Source of the DNA: JAFGXF01 sp963732595
GTDB taxonomy: Bacteria; Chloroflexota; Anaerolineae; Anaerolineales; Anaerolineaceae
DNA: 64,000 nucleotides
Direction: 5' to 3'
Assembly (NCBI GenBank): GCA_963732595.1
Contig: CAVSZZ010000002.1
Span: 496,001 to 560,000, forward strand
Part shown: positions 43,695 to 52,098 of the stretch, piece by piece
Position numbering within the stretch: position 1 is the first letter of the stretch
Layout: each line of letters starts with the position of its first letter
Translations under genes and position numbers: made by a program
The notes under the pieces: model-generated
Told to the model about the DNA's origin: nothing
Databases searched by the model: none
What the model saw: only the letters and a program-made list of their open reading frames with translations

Positions 43695-45109
43695 TGACCG
43701 GACCTTCGCTTTCGCCGGATCGGTTATTTTCACCTGACCCCGGTGTGCGTCACCTGGCCGGTGAGTTGTATCAGACCATTCAGAGTCTTCCATTGATATG
43801 TCCACACGGGCACGTGGACCCGCGCCTTTTCTCTGAACCAGAGGCAACATTTGGATCCCCGGCAGATCTCTTTATCATCCCGGACCACTATGTCACGCGT
43901 ATGCTTTTCTCCCAGGGGATCCCCCTGGAAAAATTGGGCGTCCCACGTTTGGATGGTGGCGTTGTGGAAACCAATCACCGGCAGATCTGGAGCCTTATTT
44001 GCAAGAATTTCCATCTGTTCCGGAGCACGCCTTCCGGTATATGGCTCATGCATGAGTTGAGTGAGGTATTTGGGATCAATGACCGACCCTCGGCAGCCAA
44101 TTCTGACCGAATATATGATGTCCTTTTAGAGAAGCTGGCATCTACGAACTATGCACCCCGAAAGCTCTTCGAGCGCTTTAACATCCAGGTCCTTTGTACG
44201 ACCGATGCGGCCACCGATCCCCTGTTTGCTCATCAGGCCATTCAGGCATCCGGGTGGCGGGGCCGCATCCTGCCGACGTTTCGCCCGGATGCGCTCTTGA
44301 ATCTGGACGCACCAGGCTGGACGCAGGATATTGAGAAATTGAGTGCTGTAAGTAGAATCACTGTTTCAGACTACTCCTCCTACATCCAGGCGCTCGAGCA
44401 ACGCCGTGAATTCTTCAAATCGATGGGGGCAGTGGCGACGGATCATGCTGTCATCAACCCTTACACTTGTGAATTGACACCGGGTGATGCTGACAAGATA
44501 CTTCAACGCGCATTTAAAGGGACCACCTCCCAGGATGACCGCAATCGCTTCACCGCACATATGCTGATGGAAATGGCTCGCATGAGCACCGAAGACAGCC
44601 TGGTCATGCAGTTACACCCGGGGTCACTTCGAAACCATAATGCCACCCTATTTACAGGCTTCGGTCCCGACAAGGGTGCTGATATCCCGGTTAAAACGGA
44701 ATTCACCCGCAATCTGCTACCCCTTTTAAATAAATATGGCAATGATCCGCACCTGTCCCTGATCGTTTTTACTTTGGATGAGTCAGCCTACTCGCGAGAA
44801 TTGGCTCCCATGGCCGGACATTACCCTGCCCTGAAACTGGGACCACCCTGGTGGTTCCATGACAGTTTGAATGGCATTGCGCGATACTTCGACCAGGTCA
44901 TGGAAACAGCCGGGCTTTATAATACGGCCGGTTTCAATGATGACACTCGCGCCTTCTGCTCCATCCCCGCCCGGCATGATGTCTGGCGACGGGTATCCGC
45001 CAACTGGGTTGCAGGCCTGCTCTCAAGACATGTCATTAATACGGATGACGCTCAAGAAATGATGCATGAGTTGGCCGTCGGACTGGCCAAGCGTGCTTAT
45101 CACGTATAA
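43694..45109 (+). CDS. uxaC: Glucuronate/galacturonate isomerase
   Basis: This metal-dependent amidohydrolase-superfamily enzyme isomerises D-galacturonate to D-tagaturonate and D-glucuronate to D-fructuronate. The product is 471 residues from ATG 43694, which overlaps the kduD stop (TGATG); an in-frame ATG at 43679 inside kduD is less likely. UxaC motifs are LICPHGHVDPRLF (metal-binding HxH), PDHYVTRMLFSQGIPLEKLG, LCTTDAATDPL, FRPD, VMQLHPGSLRNHN and the C-terminal RHDVWRRVSANWVAGLLSRHVI. It is the first step of the saturated-uronate branch, acting on galacturonate freed by the GH4 enzyme. Confidence 0.95.
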   Translation: MTGPSLSPDRLFSPDPGVRHLAGELYQTIQSLPLICPHGHVDPRLFSEPEATFGSPADLFIIPDHYVTRMLFSQGIPLEKLGVPRLDGGVVETNHRQIWSLICKNFHLFRSTPSGIWLMHELSEVFGINDRPSAANSDRIYDVLLEKLASTNYAPRKLFERFNIQVLCTTDAATDPLFAHQAIQASGWRGRILPTFRPDALLNLDAPGWTQDIEKLSAVSRITVSDYSSYIQALEQRREFFKSMGAVATDHAVINPYTCELTPGDADKILQRAFKGTTSQDDRNRFTAHMLMEMARMSTEDSLVMQLHPGSLRNHNATLFTGFGPDKGADIPVKTEFTRNLLPLLNKYGNDPHLSLIVFTLDESAYSRELAPMAGHYPALKLGPPWWFHDSLNGIARYFDQVMETAGLYNTAGFNDDTRAFCSIPARHDVWRRVSANWVAGLLSRHVINTDDAQEMMHELAVGLAKRAYHV

Positions 45110-45123
45110 TCAAGGTCAGTGTA

Positions 45124-46290
45124 ATGCTAACAACAATTGGTCTCTCACCCTCCTTTGGTTTTGGTGACCGGCTTGGTTCTGCCACTCCAGGCCATATTGC
45201 TGCGGTCAGAGGCACCCGCTTCGTCCCGGTTTTCGCCCAGCAATCTGTGCGCGAGAATGCGCGCACCGGGCGCACCCCGCAACAGGTCATGGACGATGCC
45301 CGCCGAGCTGTTGACGCTGCCGGCTGGGATACGGTCTGGGGGGCGGATGCCGATCACCTTAAAGCTGTGGACGACCTCCCGCCTTTCGTTACCGCGGGAT
45401 ATACATTTTATACAATTGACCCCGGCGCTTTTGTAGTCAACGAAGCAGACCGGGTTGACCCAGCCCTTTTACGAAAGAGGCTGGACAAGCGCATCAATTG
45501 GGAAGAACTAGCCAGCCTTTATCTTGATCACAATGTCATTTCGGGGCTACCCGCTTTCGATGAGGAAAGCCTATTGAGAGCGGCGGTCAAATACGGACAA
45601 GCCATTCTTCACACAATCAGCATGTTCAGGCGCTTAAAAGAGCTCAGAGCAGCATTTGACTTCGAGGTTTCTGTCGACGAGACCGATTCTCCAACCACAC
45701 CGCTCGAGCACTTCTTTATTGTTAATGAATTGACCCGACAGGAAGTGACTTTCACCAGCCTCGCACCGCGTTTCATCGGGCGATTCGAAAAGGGTGTGGA
45801 TTATATCGGCGACCTGGAGGCGCTGGATGTGGAACTGGCAAAACATGCTGCAGTAACATCCCATTTTGGATCCTACAAGATCAGCCTGCACTCCGGATCG
45901 GATAAATTCAGTGTCTACCCGCTCCTTGCAAAGCACTGGGGGGACCGCATTCATGTTAAAACCGCCGGCACCAGCTACCTGGAAGCGTTACGCTCCCTGG
46001 CGGAGGCAGAGCCGGAACTCTTCCTCCGCATCTGGCGCCTCGGATTGGAACGCTACCCGATCGACCGGGCCACCTATCATGTCTCTGCTGACCCATCCCA
46101 AGTTCCATCGATAAAGAATCCAATGGATTACCTGGATGATTTCCATGCGCGGGAGATCCTGCATGTGACCTTCGGATCCGCACTGGCCGAACTTGGCGCC
46201 GAGATGCGCGGCGCACTGGCCAATCACAATGATGTTTACCAAGGGAATCTTCAAAGACATTTTTTGAAGCACCTGGAATTATTGAAATAA
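45124..46290 (+). CDS. Tagaturonate epimerase (UxaE-like)
   Basis: This 388-residue protein is of the tagaturonate epimerase family, which converts D-tagaturonate to D-fructuronate and was first characterised as UxaE of Thermotoga. Recognisable are LSPSFGFGDRLGSATPGHI, FVPVFAQQSVRENARTGRTPQQVMDDA, WGADADHLK, VDETDSPTTPLEHFFIVNEL, SHFGSYKISLHSGSDKFSVYPLL and VKTAGTSYLEALR. The acidic and His residues in ADADH, VDETD and LHSGSDK are plausible metal and sugar ligands. It is somewhat shorter than Thermotoga UxaE. Position between uxaC and a mannonate-forming SDR matches the Thermotoga-type route, in which UxaC, UxaE and a reductase replace UxaB. The function rests on family and context. Confidence 0.85.
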   Translation: MLTTIGLSPSFGFGDRLGSATPGHIAAVRGTRFVPVFAQQSVRENARTGRTPQQVMDDARRAVDAAGWDTVWGADADHLKAVDDLPPFVTAGYTFYTIDPGAFVVNEADRVDPALLRKRLDKRINWEELASLYLDHNVISGLPAFDEESLLRAAVKYGQAILHTISMFRRLKELRAAFDFEVSVDETDSPTTPLEHFFIVNELTRQEVTFTSLAPRFIGRFEKGVDYIGDLEALDVELAKHAAVTSHFGSYKISLHSGSDKFSVYPLLAKHWGDRIHVKTAGTSYLEALRSLAEAEPELFLRIWRLGLERYPIDRATYHVSADPSQVPSIKNPMDYLDDFHAREILHVTFGSALAELGAEMRGALANHNDVYQGNLQRHFLKHLELLK

Positions 46291-46320
46291 AAGTATGATG
46301 AACACCGAGGTCAATCAGGT

Positions 46321-47130
46321 ATGAGCAATTCATTCGATATCAAGGGTAAAGTCGCAGTCGTAACCGGTGGTGCCGGAGTGTTGTGCGCATCGATCTGCCG
46401 GGAGCTGGCTGCCAAAGGTGCCAGAGTCGCCGTGCTGGACCTGCGGGCGGACGCCGCAGAAGCTCTGGCTGCTGAAATTGGTAAAGGTGCCATCGGTCTT
46501 GCCTGCAACGTGTTGGACCATGCGGATGTCGAGGTTGTCGCCCACAAGGTCATCAAAGCCTTTGGCCGGGTCGATATCCTGGTCAATGGGGCCGGTGGCA
46601 ATAAACCGGAAGCCACCACATCGCAGGAGAAATCCTTCTTCGATCTACCGGCGGAGGCGCTGCGCATGGTTTTCGACCTGAATTTAATGGGGACGATGCT
46701 ACCCAGTCAGGTTTTTGGTCGCATCATGGCCGGGCAAAAAAGTGGTGTCATCCTGAATATTGCTTCAATGAATGCCTTCCGTCCCCTCACACGTATCGCC
46801 GCATATTCCGCGGCCAAGGCCGGCGTAAGCAATTTCACCCAGTGGCTGGCGGTTCATATGGCCCAGGAGTACAGCCCGGAAATCCGAGTTAATGCCATCG
46901 CGCCCGGATTCTTCGTCACCGATCAGAATCGTTTCCTGCTGACGGAAAAAGATTCCGGCGAATTGACTCCACGTGGACGCACCATCATCTACCATACACC
47001 TCAGGCAAGGTTCGGCCTTCCCGAGGACCTATTGGGGACGGTGATATGGTTGGTTTCTCCGGCAGCTGCCTTTGTGACCGGTATCGTAGTCCCGGTGGAT
47101 GGTGGCTTTTCGGCCTTCAGTGGGGTTTGA
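46321..47130 (+). CDS. Fructuronate reductase / D-mannonate oxidoreductase, SDR family (YjmF-like)
   Basis: This 269-residue SDR resembles B. subtilis YjmF/UxuB. It has GKVAVVTGGAGVLCASICRELAAKGARVAVLDLR, the insertion NGAGGNKPEATTSQEKSFFDLPAEALRMVFDLNLMGT, the catalytic Y and K in ASMNAFRPLTRIAAYSAAKAGVSNFTQWLAVHMAQEY, and NAIAPGFFVTDQNRFLLTEKDSGELTPRG, a stretch typical of this clade. It should reduce D-fructuronate to D-mannonate with NAD(P)H. It follows the epimerase gene (30-nt gap) and precedes the LarA-like gene (15-nt gap). No mannonate dehydratase (UxuA) gene is found in the window, so the fate of mannonate is the question addressed in the findings. Confidence 0.88.
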   Translation: MSNSFDIKGKVAVVTGGAGVLCASICRELAAKGARVAVLDLRADAAEALAAEIGKGAIGLACNVLDHADVEVVAHKVIKAFGRVDILVNGAGGNKPEATTSQEKSFFDLPAEALRMVFDLNLMGTMLPSQVFGRIMAGQKSGVILNIASMNAFRPLTRIAAYSAAKAGVSNFTQWLAVHMAQEYSPEIRVNAIAPGFFVTDQNRFLLTEKDSGELTPRGRTIIYHTPQARFGLPEDLLGTVIWLVSPAAAFVTGIVVPVDGGFSAFSGV

Positions 47131-47145
47131 TCCCACAGGTACTAC

Positions 47146-48405
47146 ATGCTGGAAATACAGGCCATCGCCCCTCCCGGTCAAATTCTTCAGGAAGACGTCA
47201 TCATCGACTGTCTGGTACGCGCGCTTGAAAAGCGCTTCGCCAGGCAGAAGGTATTGGTGCTTATCCCCGATCATACCCGCTCGCTGCCATTACCCTTTCT
47301 TTTCCGGACTCTGGTTGGAATATTAGAGGATACAGCCAGACTGGATTTCATGGTCGCCCTGGGTACTCATCCTCCACTTTCCAAAGAACATCTAAATCGG
47401 CTGGTGGGCATCACTGCAGAAGAACGGTCAGGTACTTACGCACATATCGGTCTGATGAATCATACCTGGGATGATCCGGATGCCCTGGCTGCCATCGGAT
47501 GCTTCGAGCAGGATCAGATCAAGACGATCGCCGGTGATATCTGGCATCCCTCCCTCCCCGATCGCGTTGATATAAGACTGAATAAAGCCATCTTCAAATA
47601 TGATCATGTCATTATTCTCGGACCCACCTTTCCACATGAGGTGGTCGGCTTCTCGGGGGGCGCTAAATATCTCTTTCCCGGAATTTCCGGCGCAGAGATG
47701 ATCAATGCTACCCACTGGTTGGGGGCATTGAGCGGTGTGGTTGGAACGATCGGTCTGGAAGCAACACCCGTACGCGCCATGATCAACGCTGCTGCAGAAA
47801 TGGTAAACATTCCCCTGACCCTGATCGCGCTGGTCGTGGAGGATCATGACTTGAGTGGGATATTTGTCGGAGACCGGCTTTCTGCCTGGCATGAATCCGT
47901 TGAGTTGTCGAAGGAGCGCCACATCCGCTGGTGTGATAAGCCATACAAGAGAATACTATCCTGCGCGCCAGTCATGTATGATGAATTATGGACCTGTGCC
48001 AAAGCCATGTACAAGCTCGAACCGGCCACTGCCATGGGTGGGGAGGTCATCATTTTCGCCCCACACCTGGATACGATCAGTCATGTGCATGGGAAATATA
48101 TCCGTGAAGTGGGGTATCACATCCTGCCGTATTTCCTTTCAGATTGGGAACGATTCAAAAATATCCCCCTGGGAGTTCTGGCGCATTCCACCCATCTGCG
48201 CGGCGCAGGTGTGATGGAGAATGGGATCGAAAAACCCAATGTGCGTGTGACACTTGCCACCGGTATCCCAGCGGAAGAATGTGCCAACCTCAATCTAGGC
48301 TACCTTGATCCCGGCAGCATCTCCAAGGATGAATGGCAAGACCGTGAGTCAGAAGGCATCTTATATGTCCCAAGGGCGGGCGAGATCTTATATAAGGTTA
48401 AATGA
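47146..48405 (+). CDS. LarA-family nickel-pincer-nucleotide racemase/epimerase, candidate mannonate-gluconate 2-epimerase
   Basis: This 419-residue protein is of the LarA (lactate racemase, DUF2088) family. Cofactor and catalytic positions of L. plantarum LarA are kept with constant offset: D42 and R45 in PDHTR, H75 in GTHPPLS, H164 (PHEVVGFSGG), K174 (GGAKYLFPG) and H190 (NATHWL) correspond to D72, R75, H108, H174, K184 and H200. LarA relatives include lactate, malate and other 2-hydroxyacid racemases and D-gluconate/D-mannonate 2-epimerases. Here it sits between a mannonate-forming SDR and 6-phosphogluconate dehydrogenase, so epimerisation of mannonate to gluconate is the best guess. The cofactor-making larB, larC and larE are not in this window. 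Confidence 0.88.
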   Translation: MLEIQAIAPPGQILQEDVIIDCLVRALEKRFARQKVLVLIPDHTRSLPLPFLFRTLVGILEDTARLDFMVALGTHPPLSKEHLNRLVGITAEERSGTYAHIGLMNHTWDDPDALAAIGCFEQDQIKTIAGDIWHPSLPDRVDIRLNKAIFKYDHVIILGPTFPHEVVGFSGGAKYLFPGISGAEMINATHWLGALSGVVGTIGLEATPVRAMINAAAEMVNIPLTLIALVVEDHDLSGIFVGDRLSAWHESVELSKERHIRWCDKPYKRILSCAPVMYDELWTCAKAMYKLEPATAMGGEVIIFAPHLDTISHVHGKYIREVGYHILPYFLSDWERFKNIPLGVLAHSTHLRGAGVMENGIEKPNVRVTLATGIPAEECANLNLGYLDPGSISKDEWQDRESEGILYVPRAGEILYKVK

Positions 48406-48414
48406 TTGACTATC

Positions 48415-49356
48415 ATGTCTGATATCCTGGTCAAGATCAAATCTCTTTTCGGTTCACAAGGTAAAGGCATTATCCTTTTGCTGATCATTGCCCTTGGCGC
48501 ATTATTCCCGCAGTTGCACATCTTCACCTTCCTGATCCAGTATCTGTTGATGCTCATGCTTTTCCTGGCATTCCTGGACCTTAAATTCACACCCCAAATG
48601 CTGCATAAAAGTGTCTTTTATGTCCTGCTGGCAAACATTGCGGTGGCCTTCACCGGATATTTCCTCCTGGCTCCGCATAACACCACCCTGGCACTGGCAG
48701 CATTCATGACCGGGATCGCCCCGACAGCCATCGCCACTCCGGTCATGGTCAACCTGATCAAAGGCAAGGTCCAGTATGTCATCTCAGCGGTCCTGATCAC
48801 AAATGTCTTCGTGGCTGTGATCATTCCCTTATCGCTGCCCTTCCTGCTGGGTTCAGATGTTGAGATCTCGATCCTTGAAGTCCTTCAACCGGTTTTAATC
48901 GTTATGTTCGTCCCGATGCTCCTGGCATGGTTGGCATCCCGTTTGCCAGCGCAGGCGAAGACCATCATCCGCAAGGGAAAATCGTGGTCCTTCGCGATCT
49001 GGTCCCTCAACCTTTTGATCGTCAGTTCGAATGCATCGCATTTCCTGCGCAGCCAGAACAGCAGCTTTTCACTCATATTAATTCAGATCGCCCTGGTGAG
49101 CCTGGCCATCTGCATCGTGAATTTTAGCCTGGGGGCACTGGCCGGTGGCCGCGCCTACTGGCAGGAAGCCAGCCAGTCGCTCGGGCAGAAGAACCTGTCA
49201 TTCGTTATTTGGGTCAGCCTGACCTTTGCCAACCCGCTTGTCGCCATGGGTCCGACTTTTTACGTACTCTACCATCATATCTACAATTCATGGGTGATCT
49301 TCCGGTATGAACGGAAACGCAGCCAGGTGAAACTAATTCAGGAGCAAGCTTTATGA
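48415..49356 (+). CDS. Bile acid:sodium symporter (BASS/SBF) family transporter
   Basis: This is an integral membrane protein of about 313 residues with nine to ten hydrophobic segments. Examples are IILLLIIALGALFPQLH, YLLMLMLFLAFLDLKF, LALAAFMTGIAPTAIATPVMVNL with the family's crossover-like PTAIATPV, and FVIWVSLTFANPLVAMGPTFYVLYHHIYNSW. BASS/ACR3-like carriers move organic anions with Na+ or export arsenite; no Cys triad for arsenite is seen. Start: ATG 48415, or TTG 48406 directly after the preceding stop. Co-translation with gnd (4-bp overlap) and the uronate-operon context suggest a sugar-acid carrier (gluconate, mannonate or galacturonate), which is inference. Confidence 0.78.
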   Translation: MSDILVKIKSLFGSQGKGIILLLIIALGALFPQLHIFTFLIQYLLMLMLFLAFLDLKFTPQMLHKSVFYVLLANIAVAFTGYFLLAPHNTTLALAAFMTGIAPTAIATPVMVNLIKGKVQYVISAVLITNVFVAVIIPLSLPFLLGSDVEISILEVLQPVLIVMFVPMLLAWLASRLPAQAKTIIRKGKSWSFAIWSLNLLIVSSNASHFLRSQNSSFSLILIQIALVSLAICIVNFSLGALAGGRAYWQEASQSLGQKNLSFVIWVSLTFANPLVAMGPTFYVLYHHIYNSWVIFRYERKRSQVKLIQEQAL

Positions 49357-50774
49357 ACAAGGCGAATTTCGGCATTATGGGGTTGGGGGTCATGGGGCAT
49401 ATGCTGGCACTCAATATGGAGCGCAATGGCTTCACGGTGGCGGGTTATGACCTGGAAGCAGCCAAGGTGCAAGCCTTTGGAACAGATCACCCCGGAAAAA
49501 ATCTGATTCCCTGCAGTACACTGGATGATTTCCTGACCAGCCTGGAACTCCCCCGCCGCATCATGCTCATGGTACCAGCTGGCAAACCGGTCGATGATGT
49601 CATCGCATCCATTCGGGAAGCCCTCACGCCAGGTGACCTGGTCATTGACGGTGGAAATACCTTCTTTCAGGATACGGAGCGGCGTTCAACAGAGTTGGAA
49701 GCTAGAGGCATTCTCTACATCGGCACCGGTGTCAGCGGCGGTGAATATGGTGCTTTGTGGGGCCCATCCATCATGCCGGGCGGATCCAAAGAAGCCTGGT
49801 TATTGGTGAAACCCATTTTCGAGGCGATCAGCGCCAAGGTCGACGGAGAAGCCTGTGTCACACATGTCGGTCCGCGTGGCGCCGGTCACTACGTCAAGAT
49901 GGTTCACAACGGCATCGAATATGGGGACATGCAATTGATCGCTGAGGCCTATGATGTGCTAAAACGAGGCCTTGGCCTGTCCAATAAGCGGTTGCACACA
50001 ATTTTCTCTGAATGGAACACGGGCGTTTTGAAATCCTACCTGATCGAAATCAGTGCGGATATTTTCACCAAGATTGACGCCGAGAGCGGACAAGCCGTTC
50101 TGGACCTGATCCTGGATGAGGCTGCCCAGAAAGGCACCGGCAAATGGACATCCCAGAATGCCCTCGACATTGGAGCGCCCATTCCAACGATCAATGCGGC
50201 AGTCGAGAGCCGAATCCTGTCTGCGCTCAAGGCAGAACGGGTGATAGCCTCGGGCATCCTGGATGGTCCCCTGCCATCGATTACAGATACGCCAGATTCT
50301 GTGATCGGATGGGTCCATGATGCTTTGTATGTAGCCAAGATCTGTTCGTACGCCCAGGGCTTTGCGATGATGCAGATGGCAAGCCGGGAATACGGCTATC
50401 ACCTGGACCTTGCAGAACTGGCCCGCATTTGGCGGGGAGGCTGCATCATCCGGGCAGATTTCCTGAATTCTATTCGTAAAGCATACATTAACAACCCTGC
50501 CCTGCCCAATCTATTGATCGACCCTGAATTTGCGAAGATCGTAAGTGCGGGTCAGGATGCCCTCCGCCGGGTTGTTGTGTTGGCAGCCACGCATGGCATT
50601 CCTGCCCTGGCTTTCGGCTCAGCGCTGGCTTATCTCGATGCCTATCGAAGTGCACGACTGCCGGCCAATCTGACGCAAGCCCAGCGCGATTATTTCGGCG
50701 CACATACCTACCGGCGCGTGGATCGCGAAGGCAGTTACCACACACATTGGACAGAAGAAACACCTGCTGAATAG
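49353..50774 (+). CDS. gnd: 6-phosphogluconate dehydrogenase, decarboxylating
   Basis: This enzyme oxidises 6-phosphogluconate to ribulose 5-phosphate and CO2. It is a full-length 473-residue dimeric-type Gnd. It has an N-terminal Rossmann fold (FGIMGLGVMGHMLALNMERNGF), DGGNTFFQDTERR, GTGVSGGEYGALWGPSIMPGGS, the catalytic Lys in GPRGAGHYVKMVHNGIEYGDMQLIAEAYDVL, KGTGKWTSQNALDIGAPIPTI, and the C-terminal tail with DYFGAHTYRRVDREGSYHTHW. It overlaps the transporter gene by 4 bp and precedes a PfkB kinase by 10 nt. Its place in a uronate operon, right after the LarA-like gene, implies gluconate metabolism rather than housekeeping pentose-phosphate flux. Confidence 0.96.
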   Translation: MNKANFGIMGLGVMGHMLALNMERNGFTVAGYDLEAAKVQAFGTDHPGKNLIPCSTLDDFLTSLELPRRIMLMVPAGKPVDDVIASIREALTPGDLVIDGGNTFFQDTERRSTELEARGILYIGTGVSGGEYGALWGPSIMPGGSKEAWLLVKPIFEAISAKVDGEACVTHVGPRGAGHYVKMVHNGIEYGDMQLIAEAYDVLKRGLGLSNKRLHTIFSEWNTGVLKSYLIEISADIFTKIDAESGQAVLDLILDEAAQKGTGKWTSQNALDIGAPIPTINAAVESRILSALKAERVIASGILDGPLPSITDTPDSVIGWVHDALYVAKICSYAQGFAMMQMASREYGYHLDLAELARIWRGGCIIRADFLNSIRKAYINNPALPNLLIDPEFAKIVSAGQDALRRVVVLAATHGIPALAFGSALAYLDAYRSARLPANLTQAQRDYFGAHTYRRVDREGSYHTHWTEETPAE

Positions 50775-50784
50775 AGGAGTTATT

Positions 50785-51867
50785 ATGGGAAACGGTCTAT
50801 CGATAAGAAAAGATGGTGCACTGGATTTGGTCTCACTGGGTGCGCTCGTGCATCGCCTGGATCCTGGCATCACCCCTTTCAGAAAAGCCACCGAATGCAG
50901 AATCCATGTCAGCGGGGGGGAATATAATGTCGCCGCTAATCTGGCCGATTGCTTTCGAATGAACACCGGGATTGCCACGGCCATGGTCGATTATCCCATC
51001 GGGGACCTTATCGCTGAACGGGTACGCGCCATGGGGGTCAAATCTTTTTACAAACACTTCAAACATAACGGGGTGAACGGCCCCAATATGGCGACGGTTT
51101 ACAGCGATCGCGGGTATGGTGTGCGTGCACCGGTGGTGTTCTACAATCGCTCGAACGAAGCCGCCGCTCAACTCAAACCCGGGGATTTTGACTGGAGTGC
51201 CATTTTCAAGCCTGGCGTACGCTGGTTTCACAGCGGGGGTATCTTTTCGGCGCTTTCCGAATCCACCGGCGAGCTCATCATCGAAGGCATGCAGGCCGCC
51301 AAATTAGCCGGCGCGGTCACATCCTTCGATCTCAACTTCCGAGCCAAGTTGTGGAATATCTGGGGTGGTCAGGAACGCGCCCAGGATGTCATGCGCAGGA
51401 TCGTTGAAAACGTAGACGTGCTGGTGGGTAACGAAGAGGACCTGCAACTCGGGCTAGGCATACCAGGACCCGAGGTCAAGGCAAAATCAAAACTCGATCC
51501 GAGTACTTTCTTTGGGATGATCGATAAGGTCGTCGCGAAGTTCCCCAAGGTCAAGGGAGTAGCTACCACCCTGCGGGACGTCCACTCAACCGCGCAGCAT
51601 ACCTGGGGAGCAGTGACCTGGATTGATGGGAAAACTTATGCATCCCCGACTGTAGAGCTTCAGATCTTCGACCGCGTCGGCGGGGGTGATGGTTTTGCAG
51701 CCGGTCTGTTTTACGGCCTGCTTGCCGGCAAGGATCCCCAAGAGGCTGTTAATCTTGGCTGGGCTCATGGGGCATTAATGACCACTTTCCCGGGGGACAC
51801 AACAATGGCAACACTCGAGCAAGTGGAAGCCTTTGCTTCGGGCGGCTCAGCTCGCATCCAACGGTAA
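50785..51867 (+). CDS. PfkB-family sugar(-acid) kinase, candidate gluconate kinase
   Basis: This 360-residue ribokinase-family enzyme carries the opening LDLVSLGALVHRLDPG and the substrate loop GGEYNVAANLA. Further marks are SFDLNFRAKLWNIW, LVGNEEDLQLGLG, the catalytic motif DRVGGGDGFAAGLFYGL (GGGD in place of the usual GAGD, catalytic Asp kept) and MTTFPGDTT near the C-terminus. It is a distant paralogue of the KDG kinase at 39508-40539, so a sugar-acid substrate is likely. Lying directly after gnd and ahead of the operon terminator, it could make 6-phosphogluconate from gluconate. A second KDG or other ketose kinase is the alternative. Confidence 0.85.
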   Translation: MGNGLSIRKDGALDLVSLGALVHRLDPGITPFRKATECRIHVSGGEYNVAANLADCFRMNTGIATAMVDYPIGDLIAERVRAMGVKSFYKHFKHNGVNGPNMATVYSDRGYGVRAPVVFYNRSNEAAAQLKPGDFDWSAIFKPGVRWFHSGGIFSALSESTGELIIEGMQAAKLAGAVTSFDLNFRAKLWNIWGGQERAQDVMRRIVENVDVLVGNEEDLQLGLGIPGPEVKAKSKLDPSTFFGMIDKVVAKFPKVKGVATTLRDVHSTAQHTWGAVTWIDGKTYASPTVELQIFDRVGGGDGFAAGLFYGLLAGKDPQEAVNLGWAHGALMTTFPGDTTMATLEQVEAFASGGSARIQR

Positions 51868-52098
51868 CTAAAACGAAATTAAAGACACAGCCTGGATATC
51901 CGGGCTGTGTTTATTTAACAGGGCTTAATTCAGGTTGCTGGTTACCTTAACAGGCATTTGATCATGTATCATGTGTCACTCGATTGATAGTTATAATGAT
52001 GCTATCTGTGATCATTAGAAATGTTCCTCGATCACACCAGATCACCCTATGATGATCAGGATCCGATATCGTTTTAACCTTAACTCCGGAGAAAAACC
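51868..52098 (+). promoter_or_regulatory. Operon end and promoter region of the Gfo/Idh gene
   Basis: After the terminator this region carries TATAAT at 51992-51997 as the best -10 box, without a good -35. CCGGAG at about 52085-52090 lies shortly before ATG 52099. No open frame is credible. Confidence 0.4.
51885..51910 (+). terminator. Rho-independent terminator of the 18-gene pectin/uronate operon
   Basis: ACACAGCC (51885-51892) pairs with GGCTGTGT (51903-51910) around a 10-nt loop, followed by TTATTTAA. It starts 18 nt after the kinase stop and marks the end of the transcription unit that begins near 31.7 kb. Confidence 0.85.
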
